The position numbers and the translations under genes are program-made. DNA of 64,000 nt from G963674955 sp963674955 (GTDB lineage: Bacteria > Desulfobacterota > Desulfovibrionia > Desulfovibrionales > Desulfovibrionaceae), in assembly GCA_963674955.2 (NCBI GenBank), contig CAXXKR010000004.1, forward strand, positions 806,001-870,000, given 5' to 3'. Of the stretch, positions 51,036-63,037 are shown piece by piece; position 1 is the first letter of the stretch; each line of letters starts with the position of its first letter. The notes beneath the pieces are model-generated. The model had not been told where the DNA came from. It worked only from the letters and a program-made list of their open reading frames with translations, and made no database searches.

Positions 51036-51093
51036 ATAACCCCTTTAAGTTCCGTGTCACTCGTAGTCAAGAATTCCCCTACTTTCCCCCAAA

Positions 51094-51133
51094 CGCAAAA
51101 AGGCGCTCTTGATTAACAAGAGCGCCTTTTTTT
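51094..51133 (-). terminator. rrn operon terminator (bidirectional)
   Basis: A 12-bp stem AAGGCGCTCTTG/CAAGAGCGCCTT with loop ATTAA, 51100-51128, is followed on the plus strand by seven Ts and on the minus strand by five Ts. It lies just after the 5S gene on the minus strand. Confidence 0.9.
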
Positions 51134-51141
51134 AAAAAAAG

Positions 51142-51257
51142 TCCTGGCAGTGACCTACTTTCCCACACCTTAGGATGCAGTATCATCGGCGATGGCGGGC
51201 TTAACTTCCGAGTTCGGAATGGGATCGGGTGTACCCCCGCCTCCGTGACCACCAGGA
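51142..51257 (-). rRNA. rrf: 5S ribosomal RNA
   Basis: On the minus strand the 116 bases begin TCCTGGTGGTCACGGAGGCG and end CACTGCCAGGA, forming the closing helix. Internal CCCGATCCCATTCCGAACTC is the universal 5S core. It is the last gene of the rrn operon. Confidence 0.97.
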
Positions 51258-51268
51258 CAAATATATAA

Positions 51269-51297
51269 GTTAATAGGGAAGAGAGAGACTTTACTGA

Positions 51298-51302
<5 letters not shown>
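51269..51302 (-). other. 3' half of the 23S processing stem
   Basis: These bases are the inverted complement of 54235-54275, with GAGAGAGAC pairing with GTCTCTCTC and TTTACTGA with TCAGTAAA. In the transcript they bring the two ends of 23S together, as an RNase III site is expected to do. Confidence 0.75.
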
Positions 51303-54234
<2,932 letters not shown>

Positions 54235-54238
<4 letters not shown>

Positions 54239-54275
54239 CTCAGTAAATTAATGTCTCTCTCTTACCCTATTCAAC
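54235..54275 (-). other. 5' half of the 23S processing stem
   Basis: It pairs with 51269-51302 (see that entry). It covers the spacer right before the mature 23S 5' end and lies between tRNA-Ala and 23S in the transcript. Confidence 0.75.
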
Positions 54276-54306
54276 TGTCAATGATCAGGCTCACTCACCA
54301 AGTTAA

Positions 54307-54382
54307 TGGTGGAGGTGAACGGAATCGAACCGATGACCTCCTGCGTGCAAAGCAGGCGCTCTCCCAACTGAGCTACACCCCC
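54307..54382 (-). tRNA. tRNA-Ala (anticodon UGC)
   Basis: The minus strand holds a 76-base tRNA starting GGGGGTGTAGCTCAG and ending CACCTCCACCA with encoded CCA. The anticodon arm CCTGCTTTGCACGCAGG gives anticodon TGC. It sits in the 16S-23S spacer, the usual place. Confidence 0.97.
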
Positions 54383-54395
54383 TTGGAGATAAGCA

Positions 54396-54474
<79 letters not shown>

Positions 54475-54509
54475 GTTAAAACGGTTCATCTCAAAGATCA
54501 GTAAAAACT

Positions 54510-54539
54510 GGTCCTTGCAATTAAATAGCGAGTCGGGTG
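54510..54539 (-). other. 3' half of the 16S processing stem
   Basis: GGTCCTTGCAATTAAATAGC with the following GAGTCGGGTG (plus strand) is a near-perfect inverted copy of 56158-56188. In the transcript the two pair to a helix of roughly 29 bp just outside the 16S ends, the expected RNase III substrate. Confidence 0.8.
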
Positions 54540-54549
54540 TTTTCTCTAT

Positions 54550-56102
<1,553 letters not shown>

Positions 56103-56157
56103 AAAACTGTGAGATAGTTCGATCACTTAAAATCACAAGTGTGATCGGTGTAATTTA

Positions 56158-56188
56158 CACCCAACTCGCTATTTAATTGTCAAAGACC
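56158..56188 (-). other. 5' half of the 16S processing stem (rrn leader)
   Basis: It pairs with 54510-54539 (see that entry) and lies about 55 bases before the mature 16S 5' end. The same bases read TTTGACAATTAAATAG on the minus strand, which looks like a -35 box but is better explained by the processing stem. Confidence 0.75.
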
Positions 56189-56237
56189 AACTTTCGTCCC
56201 TGCTTAAAAAAAGCTTTTAAACAAAGCCGGAAAGAAC

Positions 56238-56266
56238 ACTCTAGCTCTCTCAAACTTATCTGTCAA
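56238..56266 (-). promoter_or_regulatory. rrn operon promoter
   Basis: On the minus strand a perfect TTGACA (56261-56266) is followed after exactly 17 bases by TAGAGT (56238-56243). Transcription would start near 56230, about 130 bases before mature 16S. The rest of 56103-56577 is AT-rich leader and upstream DNA without a supported gene; an A/T-rich stretch just upstream (56267-56300) could act as an UP element. Confidence 0.7.
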
Positions 56267-56577
56267 CCGCTTTTTATCATTAAACAAAGAACAATTTCGC
56301 TCACTTCCCGGCCAGAACCCCGTTTAGCCCTCCGCCGTGCAAGCGAGAGGTGGTTCTATGGGATTCAACTCCAACCGTCAAGTGCTTTTGCAAAGTTTTT
56401 TGACTTTATTTTTCCCAATCGTCACAGAACCAAGCCAGACGCGGCTGGAACTGTTTTCACATCCCGCCGCCATTTCAAAACCGCTGCCCGATCCGGCAAT
56501 CCGCACTCTTCTTGTCGGCCATACCCGTCCGGCACTTAACACATGACCGGACTGCACTGCGGCCTCTCAAAATCACG

Positions 56578-57516
56578 CTACGGCCTGAAAACCGTCCCGG
56601 CCTCGCCACGCACGGCGGCATCGATCTCCTCTATGGAGCAGATGACCGCAGGCTTGCCGGTGCTCATGACAAAGCGCTTTCCGGCCTCGACCTTGGGCAG
56701 CATTGTCCCGGGCGGGAAATGTCCTTCCGCGGCATAGCGGTCGCCCTCTTCCAGCGTCATGGTCCTTAATATCTCTTCCCTGTCCGTGCCGTAATTCAAA
56801 ATCGCGCCCGGCACGTCCGTGGCCATGATGAACATGTCCACTCCAACCTCCACTCCCAGAAGCGAACTGGCCAAATCCTTGTCTATGACCGCATCCACGC
56901 CGTTAAAGCCGCGACCTTCGCGGATGACCGGAATGCCGCCACCGCCGCAACAAATGACTATGAAATCCATGTCCACCAGTTGCTTGATCTCCCGCCGTTC
57001 AACGATGGTCACCGGGGCGGGCGAACCCACCACCCGCCGCCAGCCCTTGGCGGTCTTGCGAACCGGATAAGGCAAACCCAAGGGTTCTTCCTGTCCCAGC
57101 ACCGGGCCGATGGGTTTGGTGGGCGCTTGCAGGGCCGGGTCGTTACGGTCCACCACCACATATGTAATGATGCTGAGCAAGGGCCTGTACTCAACTCCAA
57201 GGGCCATGAGCTCGCCGTCAAGAGTGGACTCGATCATGTAGCCGATCTGCCCCTCGGTCTGGGCCACCAATATTTCAAGCGGCAGCTTCGGCCCGGCATC
57301 GCAGCATTCCTGCTGCAAAAGCAGATTGCCCACCTGCGGCCCGTTGCCGTGGGTGATGATGATCTTCCAGCCCCTGGACAATTCGGCCACCTGGCTCAGG
57401 GGCAGGCGCAAATTCTCGAACTGCTGGTCTATGGTGCCTTCCTGCCCCTTGCGGATCAGGGCGTTTCCGCCCAGAGCCACCAGCAGGACCGGCTTGCGCT
57501 TCCTTGCTGAAGCCAT
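56578..57516 (-). CDS. arcC: carbamate kinase
   Basis: ArcC interconverts carbamoyl phosphate plus ADP with carbamate (NH3 and CO2) plus ATP. The 312-residue protein has the amino-acid-kinase fold marks LVALGGNALIRKGQ, ITHGNGPQVGNL, CCGGGGIPV, IDKDLASSLL and the C-terminal PKVEAGKRFV. It is typical of full-length carbamate kinases. ATG 57516 follows GGGAG at spacing 6. It is the last gene of a four-gene minus-strand run (GntR, ornithine aminotransferase, P-loop protein, arcC) with short gaps. No carbamoyltransferase or arginine deiminase lies in the window. Confidence 0.96.
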   Translation of the reverse strand: MASARKRKPVLLVALGGNALIRKGQEGTIDQQFENLRLPLSQVAELSRGWKIIITHGNGPQVGNLLLQQECCDAGPKLPLEILVAQTEGQIGYMIESTLDGELMALGVEYRPLLSIITYVVVDRNDPALQAPTKPIGPVLGQEEPLGLPYPVRKTAKGWRRVVGSPAPVTIVERREIKQLVDMDFIVICCGGGGIPVIREGRGFNGVDAVIDKDLASSLLGVEVGVDMFIMATDVPGAILNYGTDREEILRTMTLEEGDRYAAEGHFPPGTMLPKVEAGKRFVMSTGKPAVICSIEEIDAAVRGEAGTVFRP

Positions 57517-57525
57517 ACGTTCTCC

Positions 57526-58842
57526 CTAAAGGCCCAACCGCCTTGCTAAGACCTGTTCCAATGTGGGATCACCGTGATCGCCATAGCCATACTTAACCTG
57601 CACAAGTGGTTTGTCGATCTTGATCAAACCTGTGATGTCGATGGGGGTGGCCGATACGACCACATCGCAGTCGGTTGCGTTTATGGTCGCCTCCAGGTCG
57701 GACACCTGTTGCGGACTATAGCCCATGGCCGGCAACAGCTTGCCGATTCCGGGATACTTGTCGAAAGTTTGCTTCATGGTACCGACAAGATATGGCCTGG
57801 GGTCAACGAATTCGGCCACGCCGATGCGCTTGGCGGCAACCACGCCCGCGCCGAAATCCATCTCGCCGTGGGTCAGGGTGGGTCCGTCCTCGATGACCAG
57901 CACCCTCTTGCCCTTGATCATTTTCGGATCATCAACAGTGACCATGGAATCGGCAAGCACTATCTCGGCCTTTGGGTTGCATCTCCTGATGGTTGAAACA
58001 ACCTGCTCGATTTTTCCCGGGTCCGCGCTGTCCATCTTGTTTATGACCGCCACGTCGGCCATGCGCATGTTTGTCTCACCCGGATGATAGTTCAACTCGT
58101 GCCCGGCCCGGTGCGGGTCGAAGACTACTATATTCACGTCCGGCTTGAAGAACGAGGTGTCGTTGTTGCCCCCGTCCCAGATCACCACGTCCGCCTCGGC
58201 CTCGGCCTGCCTGAGAATCTTCTCGTAATCGACCCCGGCGTAGACCACCGCGCCCATGCGAATATATGGTTCATACTCCTCGCGTTCCTCGATGGTGCAT
58301 TCATGCTTGTCCAGGTCCGAATACTCGGCAAAACGCTGAACTTCCTGCTTGAGCAGGTCGCCGTAGGGCATGGGATGGCGCACGGCCACGACCTTCTTGC
58401 CCTTATCCTGCAGGATGCGCATGACCTCGCGACTGGTCTGGGACTTTCCGCAGCCCGTGCGTATGGCGCAGACCGAGACCACAGGTTTGCCGGACTCTAT
58501 CATAGTATATGGAGCGCCCACGATCATGAAATCGGCCCCGGCGGCTGTGGCGATCGACGCACTGTGCATGACCTCGACATGGGGAATGTCGGAATAGGAA
58601 AAGACAACCAGATCGACCTTGTATTCGGCTATCATCTCTGAAAGCCTGTCATCGGAAATGATGGGAATGCCGTCCGGATAACCATCACCGGCCAGTTCAG
58701 CCGGATACTTGCGGCCGTCGATGTCCGGTATCTGGGTGGCCGTGAAGCAGACCACATCATACCGTTTATTGCCGCGAAAATAGACGTTGAAATTGTGAAA
58801 GTCGCGCCCTGCGGCGCCCATGATTATTACTTTTTCCACCAT
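57526..58842 (-). CDS. cyclic 2,3-diphosphoglycerate synthetase-like P-loop protein (COG2403)
   Basis: From ATG 58842 (AAGGAG directly upstream) the protein has 438 residues. It has an N-terminal nucleotide-binding half (KVIIMGAAGRDFHNFNVYF) and a P-loop in VCAIRTGCGKSQTSREVM at about 120-137. It continues with VIWDGGNNDTSFFKPD, VINKMDSADPGKIEQ and LVIEDGPTLTHGEM. This pattern fits COG2403, predicted GTPases related to archaeal cyclic diphosphoglycerate synthetase. A true cDPG role seems unlikely in this context; the operon suggests a reaction with carbamoyl phosphate or ornithine metabolism. Long upstream frames overlap rocD and are rejected. Confidence 0.8.
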   Translation of the reverse strand: MVEKVIIMGAAGRDFHNFNVYFRGNKRYDVVCFTATQIPDIDGRKYPAELAGDGYPDGIPIISDDRLSEMIAEYKVDLVVFSYSDIPHVEVMHSASIATAAGADFMIVGAPYTMIESGKPVVSVCAIRTGCGKSQTSREVMRILQDKGKKVVAVRHPMPYGDLLKQEVQRFAEYSDLDKHECTIEEREEYEPYIRMGAVVYAGVDYEKILRQAEAEADVVIWDGGNNDTSFFKPDVNIVVFDPHRAGHELNYHPGETNMRMADVAVINKMDSADPGKIEQVVSTIRRCNPKAEIVLADSMVTVDDPKMIKGKRVLVIEDGPTLTHGEMDFGAGVVAAKRIGVAEFVDPRPYLVGTMKQTFDKYPGIGKLLPAMGYSPQQVSDLEATINATDCDVVVSATPIDITGLIKIDKPLVQVKYGYGDHGDPTLEQVLARRLGL

Positions 58843-58856
58843 GACTCCTTCCTTGT

Positions 58857-60056
58857 CTATTTGCCTAAAATGGGAACAATGCGCTCCAGCGCCCAGTCCA
58901 CGTCTTTTTTGCCGATAACCAGAGGCGGCGCGAAGCGGATGATGTTGTCGTGTGTCTCCTTGCAGAGCAGACCCGCGTCCTTGAGCCTTTCGCAATACTG
59001 CCTTGCCCCGCCCGCTTCCTTTTTGAATTCCACGCCGATCAGCAAACCGCGACCGCGCACTTCCCTGATCTTGGGATTGTCGATGGCTTTCAGGCCGGAC
59101 ATGAAGTATTCGCCAACCTCGCGGGCGTTGTCGATCAGCCCCTCCTCCACCAAAACCTTCAAAGCCTCGCGGGCCACGGCGCAGGCCAGGGGATTGCCGC
59201 CGAAGGTGGAGCCGTGTTCGCCCGGCTTGAGCACGTCCAGCACCGCCGTGTTGGAAAGAACTGCGGACACCGGATAGAATCCGCCGGACAGGGCCTTGCC
59301 TATGAGCGTCACATCGGCCACAACGCCTTCGTGTTCCTCGGCCAGCAGCTTGCCGGTGCGGCCCAGTCCGGTCTGGATTTCGTCGAAAACCAGCACCATG
59401 TCGTTTTGATCGCAAATCTCGCGGGCCCTTTGCAGGTATCCATGGGGCGGGATTATCACCCCGGCCTCGCCCTGGATGGGTTCAACCAGAAAGGCCACGG
59501 TATTGGGCGTCACGGCCTGTTTCAGGGCCTCGGCATCGCCAAAGGGCACGATCCTGAATCCGGGCGTAAAGGGACCGAAGCCGGTGGTGGACACCGGGTC
59601 CGTGGAAAAGCTGATTATGGTCACGGTGCGGCCGTGAAAATTATCGGAACAGACAATTATCTCGGCCTTGTTCTCGGGCACGCCCTTGGACAGGTAGCCC
59701 CACTTGCGCACGGCCTTGATGGCCGTCTCAACCGCCTCGGCCCCGGAATTCATGGGCAGGACCTTGTGGGAGTTGGTCAACCGGCAAAGTTCCTCGTACA
59801 GAAACCCCAGTTGGTCGTTTCGAAAGGCTCTCGAGGTCAGGGTCAGCTTGTCAGCCTGATCCAGCATGGCCTTTTTGATTCTTGGATGGCAGTGACCCTG
59901 GTTGACCGCCGAGTATGCGGAAAGGCAGTCCAAATACTTGTTGCCCTCGACGTCCCAGACCCAGATGCCCTGGCCGCGCTCCAGCACAACGTCCAGGGGC
60001 TTGTAGTTGTGCGCCCCGTAACGGTTTTCCAATGCGATGTAGTCCTTGGCCTTCAT
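58857..60056 (-). CDS. rocD: ornithine--oxo-acid aminotransferase
   Basis: This 399-residue PLP enzyme (fold type I, class III) fits ornithine delta-aminotransferase, which makes glutamate-5-semialdehyde from ornithine. Motifs: YLDCLSAYSAVNQGHCHP, MNSGAEAVETAIK, VFDEIQTGLGRTGK, the PLP lysine in GKALSGGFYPVSAV near residue 253, and GSTFGGNPLA. These are closer to RocD than to ArgD or GabT. ATG 60056 overlaps the GntR stop by 4 bases (ATGA) and has GGGAGG 9 bases upstream. It lies upstream of the P-loop gene by 15 bases. Confidence 0.93.
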   Translation of the reverse strand: MKAKDYIALENRYGAHNYKPLDVVLERGQGIWVWDVEGNKYLDCLSAYSAVNQGHCHPRIKKAMLDQADKLTLTSRAFRNDQLGFLYEELCRLTNSHKVLPMNSGAEAVETAIKAVRKWGYLSKGVPENKAEIIVCSDNFHGRTVTIISFSTDPVSTTGFGPFTPGFRIVPFGDAEALKQAVTPNTVAFLVEPIQGEAGVIIPPHGYLQRAREICDQNDMVLVFDEIQTGLGRTGKLLAEEHEGVVADVTLIGKALSGGFYPVSAVLSNTAVLDVLKPGEHGSTFGGNPLACAVAREALKVLVEEGLIDNAREVGEYFMSGLKAIDNPKIREVRGRGLLIGVEFKKEAGGARQYCERLKDAGLLCKETHDNIIRFAPPLVIGKKDVDWALERIVPILGK

Positions 60057-60793
60057 TTCTGAGTCCTCCCTTCCTGGCGCAAATGTTGCGCCTTCATTGT
60101 ATTGTTGTATTTGCGCACATGCTGCCGGGCCAGTTCGGCGGCTTCGTCGGCCCTGCCCGCCGCAATGCTCTCCACCAATTCACAAAGGTCGCGGTGGTTC
60201 TCGTCCAGGGTCTCTTGGCCGGACAATGAGAACTCGTCGTAAGCGTCCAGGATGTTTTCATGGACCATGCGCAGCACCGCCGTGAACAGGGGATTGTCCG
60301 CTATCTCGGCAATGGCCACATGCACCTCGATGTCCACCTTGAGAAAGGCCTCCTGGTCCCCTTTTTCCAAGGCCTGCCCGGCGCGTTCAAGCAAGGCCTC
60401 GAAACGCCTTACATCGGCAGGCCCGACCCTTTGCGCGGCCAGAGAGGCCACTATGCCCTCCACGGCCTCGCGGAACTCGGCCAGATGGTCGTAACCCACC
60501 TGTCCGAGCTTGAGCAGCAGATCCAGGCTCTGGGAAATCTTCCCGGCGTCCGGCGCGCGCACGAAGGCTCCGCCGCCCACGCCCACGCGCACGTCAACAA
60601 GCCCCTTTTCCTCCAAGACGCGCAAGGCCTCGCGGATGGTGCCCCGGCTGGTGTCGAACATCTCCTTGAGTTTCAATTCCGGCGGCAGGCTCTCGCCAGG
60701 CTTGATGTCCCCGTTCAGAATCGAGGCCTCGATCTGCTCCACCACATGCTGGTACATGCGATTATTCTTTAACTTCGTTACGTTAAGCGTCAT
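60053..60793 (-). CDS. GntR-family (FadR/FCD) transcriptional regulator
   Basis: The 246-residue protein has an N-terminal winged helix (about 10-78) with HVVEQIEASILNGDIKPGESLP and RGTIREALRVLEEKGLV, and a C-terminal FCD ligand-binding domain with FREAVEGIVASLAA, DIEVHVAIAEI and HRDLCELVESIA, including histidines expected to bind metal. Such regulators often respond to amino or organic acids. Since it is the first gene of the rocD-COG2403-arcC operon, it probably controls that operon and itself. A palindrome upstream may be its operator. Confidence 0.93.
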   Translation of the reverse strand: MTLNVTKLKNNRMYQHVVEQIEASILNGDIKPGESLPPELKLKEMFDTSRGTIREALRVLEEKGLVDVRVGVGGGAFVRAPDAGKISQSLDLLLKLGQVGYDHLAEFREAVEGIVASLAAQRVGPADVRRFEALLERAGQALEKGDQEAFLKVDIEVHVAIAEIADNPLFTAVLRMVHENILDAYDEFSLSGQETLDENHRDLCELVESIAAGRADEAAELARQHVRKYNNTMKAQHLRQEGRTQK

Positions 60794-60837
60794 GAGCCTT
60801 CCTCGCCAGGGCGATTTGGATTGCTTGTCCGGGCTAT

Positions 60838-60856
60838 TTGTCTAACTGTTCGACAA
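60838..60856. promoter_or_regulatory. probable GntR operator
   Basis: TTGTC-N9-GACAA, centred 50 bases before the GntR start at 60793, is a palindrome of the FCD-GntR type. It overlaps promoter-like sequences of the minus-strand operon. Confidence 0.5.
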
Positions 60857-60984
60857 TTAACTTTTCAAATGCCAAAGGGGAAAGGCCGTGTCAAGGAGAG
60901 AAGATCAACAAAACGTATTCTCCAGATTAAATCTTCACCGCAAACCATAGGACACTTCCCCGGCTTTCTGCTACATAACCGCCC

Positions 60985-61092
60985 ATGAACAAAAACATGC
61001 GCGAATCCACGCGGGACAGCTACCACGAGCGGATGCTCAGGGTGCTTCAGTACATCCAGGATAATCTCGCGGAAAATCTGGACCGGGCCTGA
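60985..61092 (+). pseudogene. remnant of an AraC-family regulator, N-terminal stub
   Basis: A 35-codon frame begins at ATG 60985 and ends in TGA at 61090-61092. Its end, YHERMLRVLQYIQDNLAENLD, is the typical opening of AraC-type helix-turn-helix regulators (YHERMLRVLxYIxxNL), but the DNA-binding domain that should follow is missing. The next gene, at 61135, encodes the GyrI-like effector domain usually found at the C-terminus of the same protein. The most likely history is an internal deletion of the helix-turn-helix part. The stub may still be translated. Confidence 0.65.
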
Positions 61093-61134
61093 AACAACGG
61101 CGGGACGCCGCCCTTAATAAACGGAGACAACATC

Positions 61135-61596
61135 ATGGAAGTGAACATCAGAAAAGTCGAAGCCATGCCCCTGGCCTGCGTGCGCCACGTCGGCCCCTAT
61201 GAAGAGTGCAAGCCCGCCTGGGAAAAAATATGCGCATGGGCTGGTCCCAAAGGGCTTCTAGGGCCGGACACCACATTCATCGGCATTTATCATGATGATC
61301 CAAACACTACGCCAAAGGAACAACTGCGCTCCGACGCCTGCATCACCTGCGCCGGAACAGAAGGGATGGATGGCGAGGTCAAGACCGGCAACATTCCCGC
61401 AGGCGAATACGCTGTCTATCGACATGTGGGGCCGTATGACAAACTCAAGGATAGCTGGGACGCCATGGTCAACGACTGGCTGCCCTCTAGCGGCAAGAAA
61501 TATAAGGAAGGCACATGCTTCGAGATGTACATGAACGACCCCGAAACCACCCCGCCGGAAGAACTTATCACCGACATCTACCTTCCCGTTGAGTAA
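61135..61596 (+). CDS. GyrI-like effector-binding domain protein
   Basis: The 153-residue protein is a stand-alone GyrI-like (AraC effector-binding, SOUL-like) domain: two repeats, VRHVGPYEECKPAWEKICAW at the front and YRHVGPYDKLKDSWDAMVND in the second half, with ending CFEMYMNDPETTPPEELITD. Such domains bind small molecules, including drugs. Here it lacks the AraC DNA-binding part, whose first 35 residues survive upstream at 60985. ATG 61135 has CGGAG about 9 bases upstream, so it can be translated alone. It may now act as a free ligand-binding protein. Confidence 0.88.
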   Translation: MEVNIRKVEAMPLACVRHVGPYEECKPAWEKICAWAGPKGLLGPDTTFIGIYHDDPNTTPKEQLRSDACITCAGTEGMDGEVKTGNIPAGEYAVYRHVGPYDKLKDSWDAMVNDWLPSSGKKYKEGTCFEMYMNDPETTPPEELITDIYLPVE

Positions 61597-61597
61597 A

Positions 61598-61634
61598 ACA
61601 AAGGCCCGACGCGCATCAACGCCGGGCCTTTTCA
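61598..61634. terminator. terminator shared by the GyrI gene and asnS
   Basis: AAGGCCCGACG / CGCCGGGCCTT (one mismatch, loop CGCATCAA) at 61602-61630 is followed by TTTTCATTT on the plus strand and by TTTGTTTTAC on the minus strand. The two genes converge here. Confidence 0.85.
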
Positions 61635-61669
61635 TTTCGTCTTGTCAGGCCGGTCGAAATTCCAGCCGA

Positions 61670-63037
61670 TCAGAATTCCAGACTGTTGGGAGTCCTGGGG
61701 AAAGGCAGGGCGTCGCGGATGTTGCTCACGCCCGTGACCAGCATGAGCAGGCGCTCAAAGCCCATGCCGAAGCCGGAGTGCGGCGCGGTCCCGTAGCGGC
61801 GGGAATCCAGATACCACCAGTAGTGTTCCTTATCGAGCTTTGTCTCGTCCATGCGCCTTTCCAAAACGTCCATGCGCTCCTCGCGCTGGCTGCCTCCGAT
61901 GATCTCGCCGATGCGCGGCACAAGGCAGTCCATTGCGGCCACGGTCTTGTCGTCGTCGTTCAGGCGCATGTAAAAAGGCTTGATGGTCTTGGGATAGTCA
62001 TAAACAAAAACCGGCTTCTTGAATTTCTCCTCGCAAAGAAAACGCTCGTGCTCGGTCTGAAGGTCGATACCCCACTCCACCGGGTACTCGAATTTTTTCT
62101 TGGCCGATTTGAGGATGTCTATTGCCTCGGTGTAGGGCAACCGCTTGAACGGCTCCTTGACGATGGTCTCAAGGGTTCCGGCCAGGGTCTTGTCCACCCA
62201 CTTGGCGAACAGCTCCACGTCGTCGGCGCAATTGTCCAGGATGTGGCTGACGAGATACTTGATCATGTCCTCGCCCAGATCCATGTTGTCGTTCAGGTCG
62301 GCAAAGGCCATTTCCGGCTCGATCATCCAGAACTCGGCCACGTGGCGCGGGGTGTTGGAATTCTCGGCCCTGAAGGTGGGGCCGAAGGTGTAGACATCGC
62401 CAAGGGACAGGGCGAACATCTCCGCATCAAGCTGGCCCGATACGGTGAGATAAGCTGCCTTGCCGAAAAAATCCTCCTCGGCCTTCCACTTGCCGTCCAA
62501 ATCCCTGCTGGTTACGCGGAACATCTCGCCCGCGCCCTCGCAGTCCGAGCCGGTGATGATGGGCGTATGGATGTAGAAAAAGCCGCGTTCCTTGAAATAC
62601 TGATGTATGGCCTGGGCCAGTTCGGAACGGATGCGGAACATGGCACCGAACTTGTTGGTCCTTGGCCGCAGATGGGCGATGGTGCGCAGGAACTCGTCGG
62701 AATGGCGCTTCTTCTGCAAGGGAAAGGTCTCCTGGTCGGCCTCGCCCAAAAGGGTTATTTCGCTGGCCTTGACCTCCCACTTCTGTCCCTTGCCCGGAGA
62801 TTCCACCAGCTCGCCGCCCACGGCCACGCACGCACCCGTGCCGATGAATTCCAAGGTTTTGACGATCTCCGGGGTATGGTCCACCACGGCCTGAATATTC
62901 TTCAGGCATGAGCCGTCGTTGATCTCAAGGAATGAAAACCCCTTGGAATCCCGCTTGGTGCGGACCCAGCCCTTGATCACGATCTCACTCATCGGGCCGT
63001 CGGCGTTCAGGGCCTCGACTACCTTTGTTCGCTTCAT
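61670..63037 (-). CDS. asnS: asparaginyl-tRNA synthetase
   Basis: AsnRS charges tRNA-Asn in the class IIb family. From ATG 63037 (GGAGAGG 6 bases upstream) it has 455 residues. The N-terminal OB fold reads VIKGWVRTKRDSKGFSFLEI. The catalytic domain has motif 2 FRAENSNTPRHVAEF and motif 3 GFGMGFERLLML. ENSNT and the neighbourhood favour AsnRS over AspRS. It overlaps the end of the MBL gene by 53 bases in another frame, unusual but supported by both proteins. It ends in a shared terminator. Confidence 0.95.
   Translation of the reverse strand: MKRTKVVEALNADGPMSEIVIKGWVRTKRDSKGFSFLEINDGSCLKNIQAVVDHTPEIVKTLEFIGTGACVAVGGELVESPGKGQKWEVKASEITLLGEADQETFPLQKKRHSDEFLRTIAHLRPRTNKFGAMFRIRSELAQAIHQYFKERGFFYIHTPIITGSDCEGAGEMFRVTSRDLDGKWKAEEDFFGKAAYLTVSGQLDAEMFALSLGDVYTFGPTFRAENSNTPRHVAEFWMIEPEMAFADLNDNMDLGEDMIKYLVSHILDNCADDVELFAKWVDKTLAGTLETIVKEPFKRLPYTEAIDILKSAKKKFEYPVEWGIDLQTEHERFLCEEKFKKPVFVYDYPKTIKPFYMRLNDDDKTVAAMDCLVPRIGEIIGGSQREERMDVLERRMDETKLDKEHYWWYLDSRRYGTAPHSGFGMGFERLLMLVTGVSNIRDALPFPRTPNSLEF

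Noticed and set aside
56158..56188. TTGACA-like -35 box in the rrn leader
   Set aside because: The bases are part of the inverted copy flanking 16S, so the processing stem explains them better.
58843..59415. N-terminal extension of the COG2403 protein
   Set aside because: The extension overlaps rocD and is compositionally odd (Arg/Gly-rich); the true start with ribosome site is at 58842.
58950..60062. Long plus-strand open frame opposite rocD
   Set aside because: Antisense shadow of the aminotransferase, with no start signal.
61589..62911. Long plus-strand open frame opposite asnS
   Set aside because: Antisense shadow of asnS; it also crosses the shared terminator.
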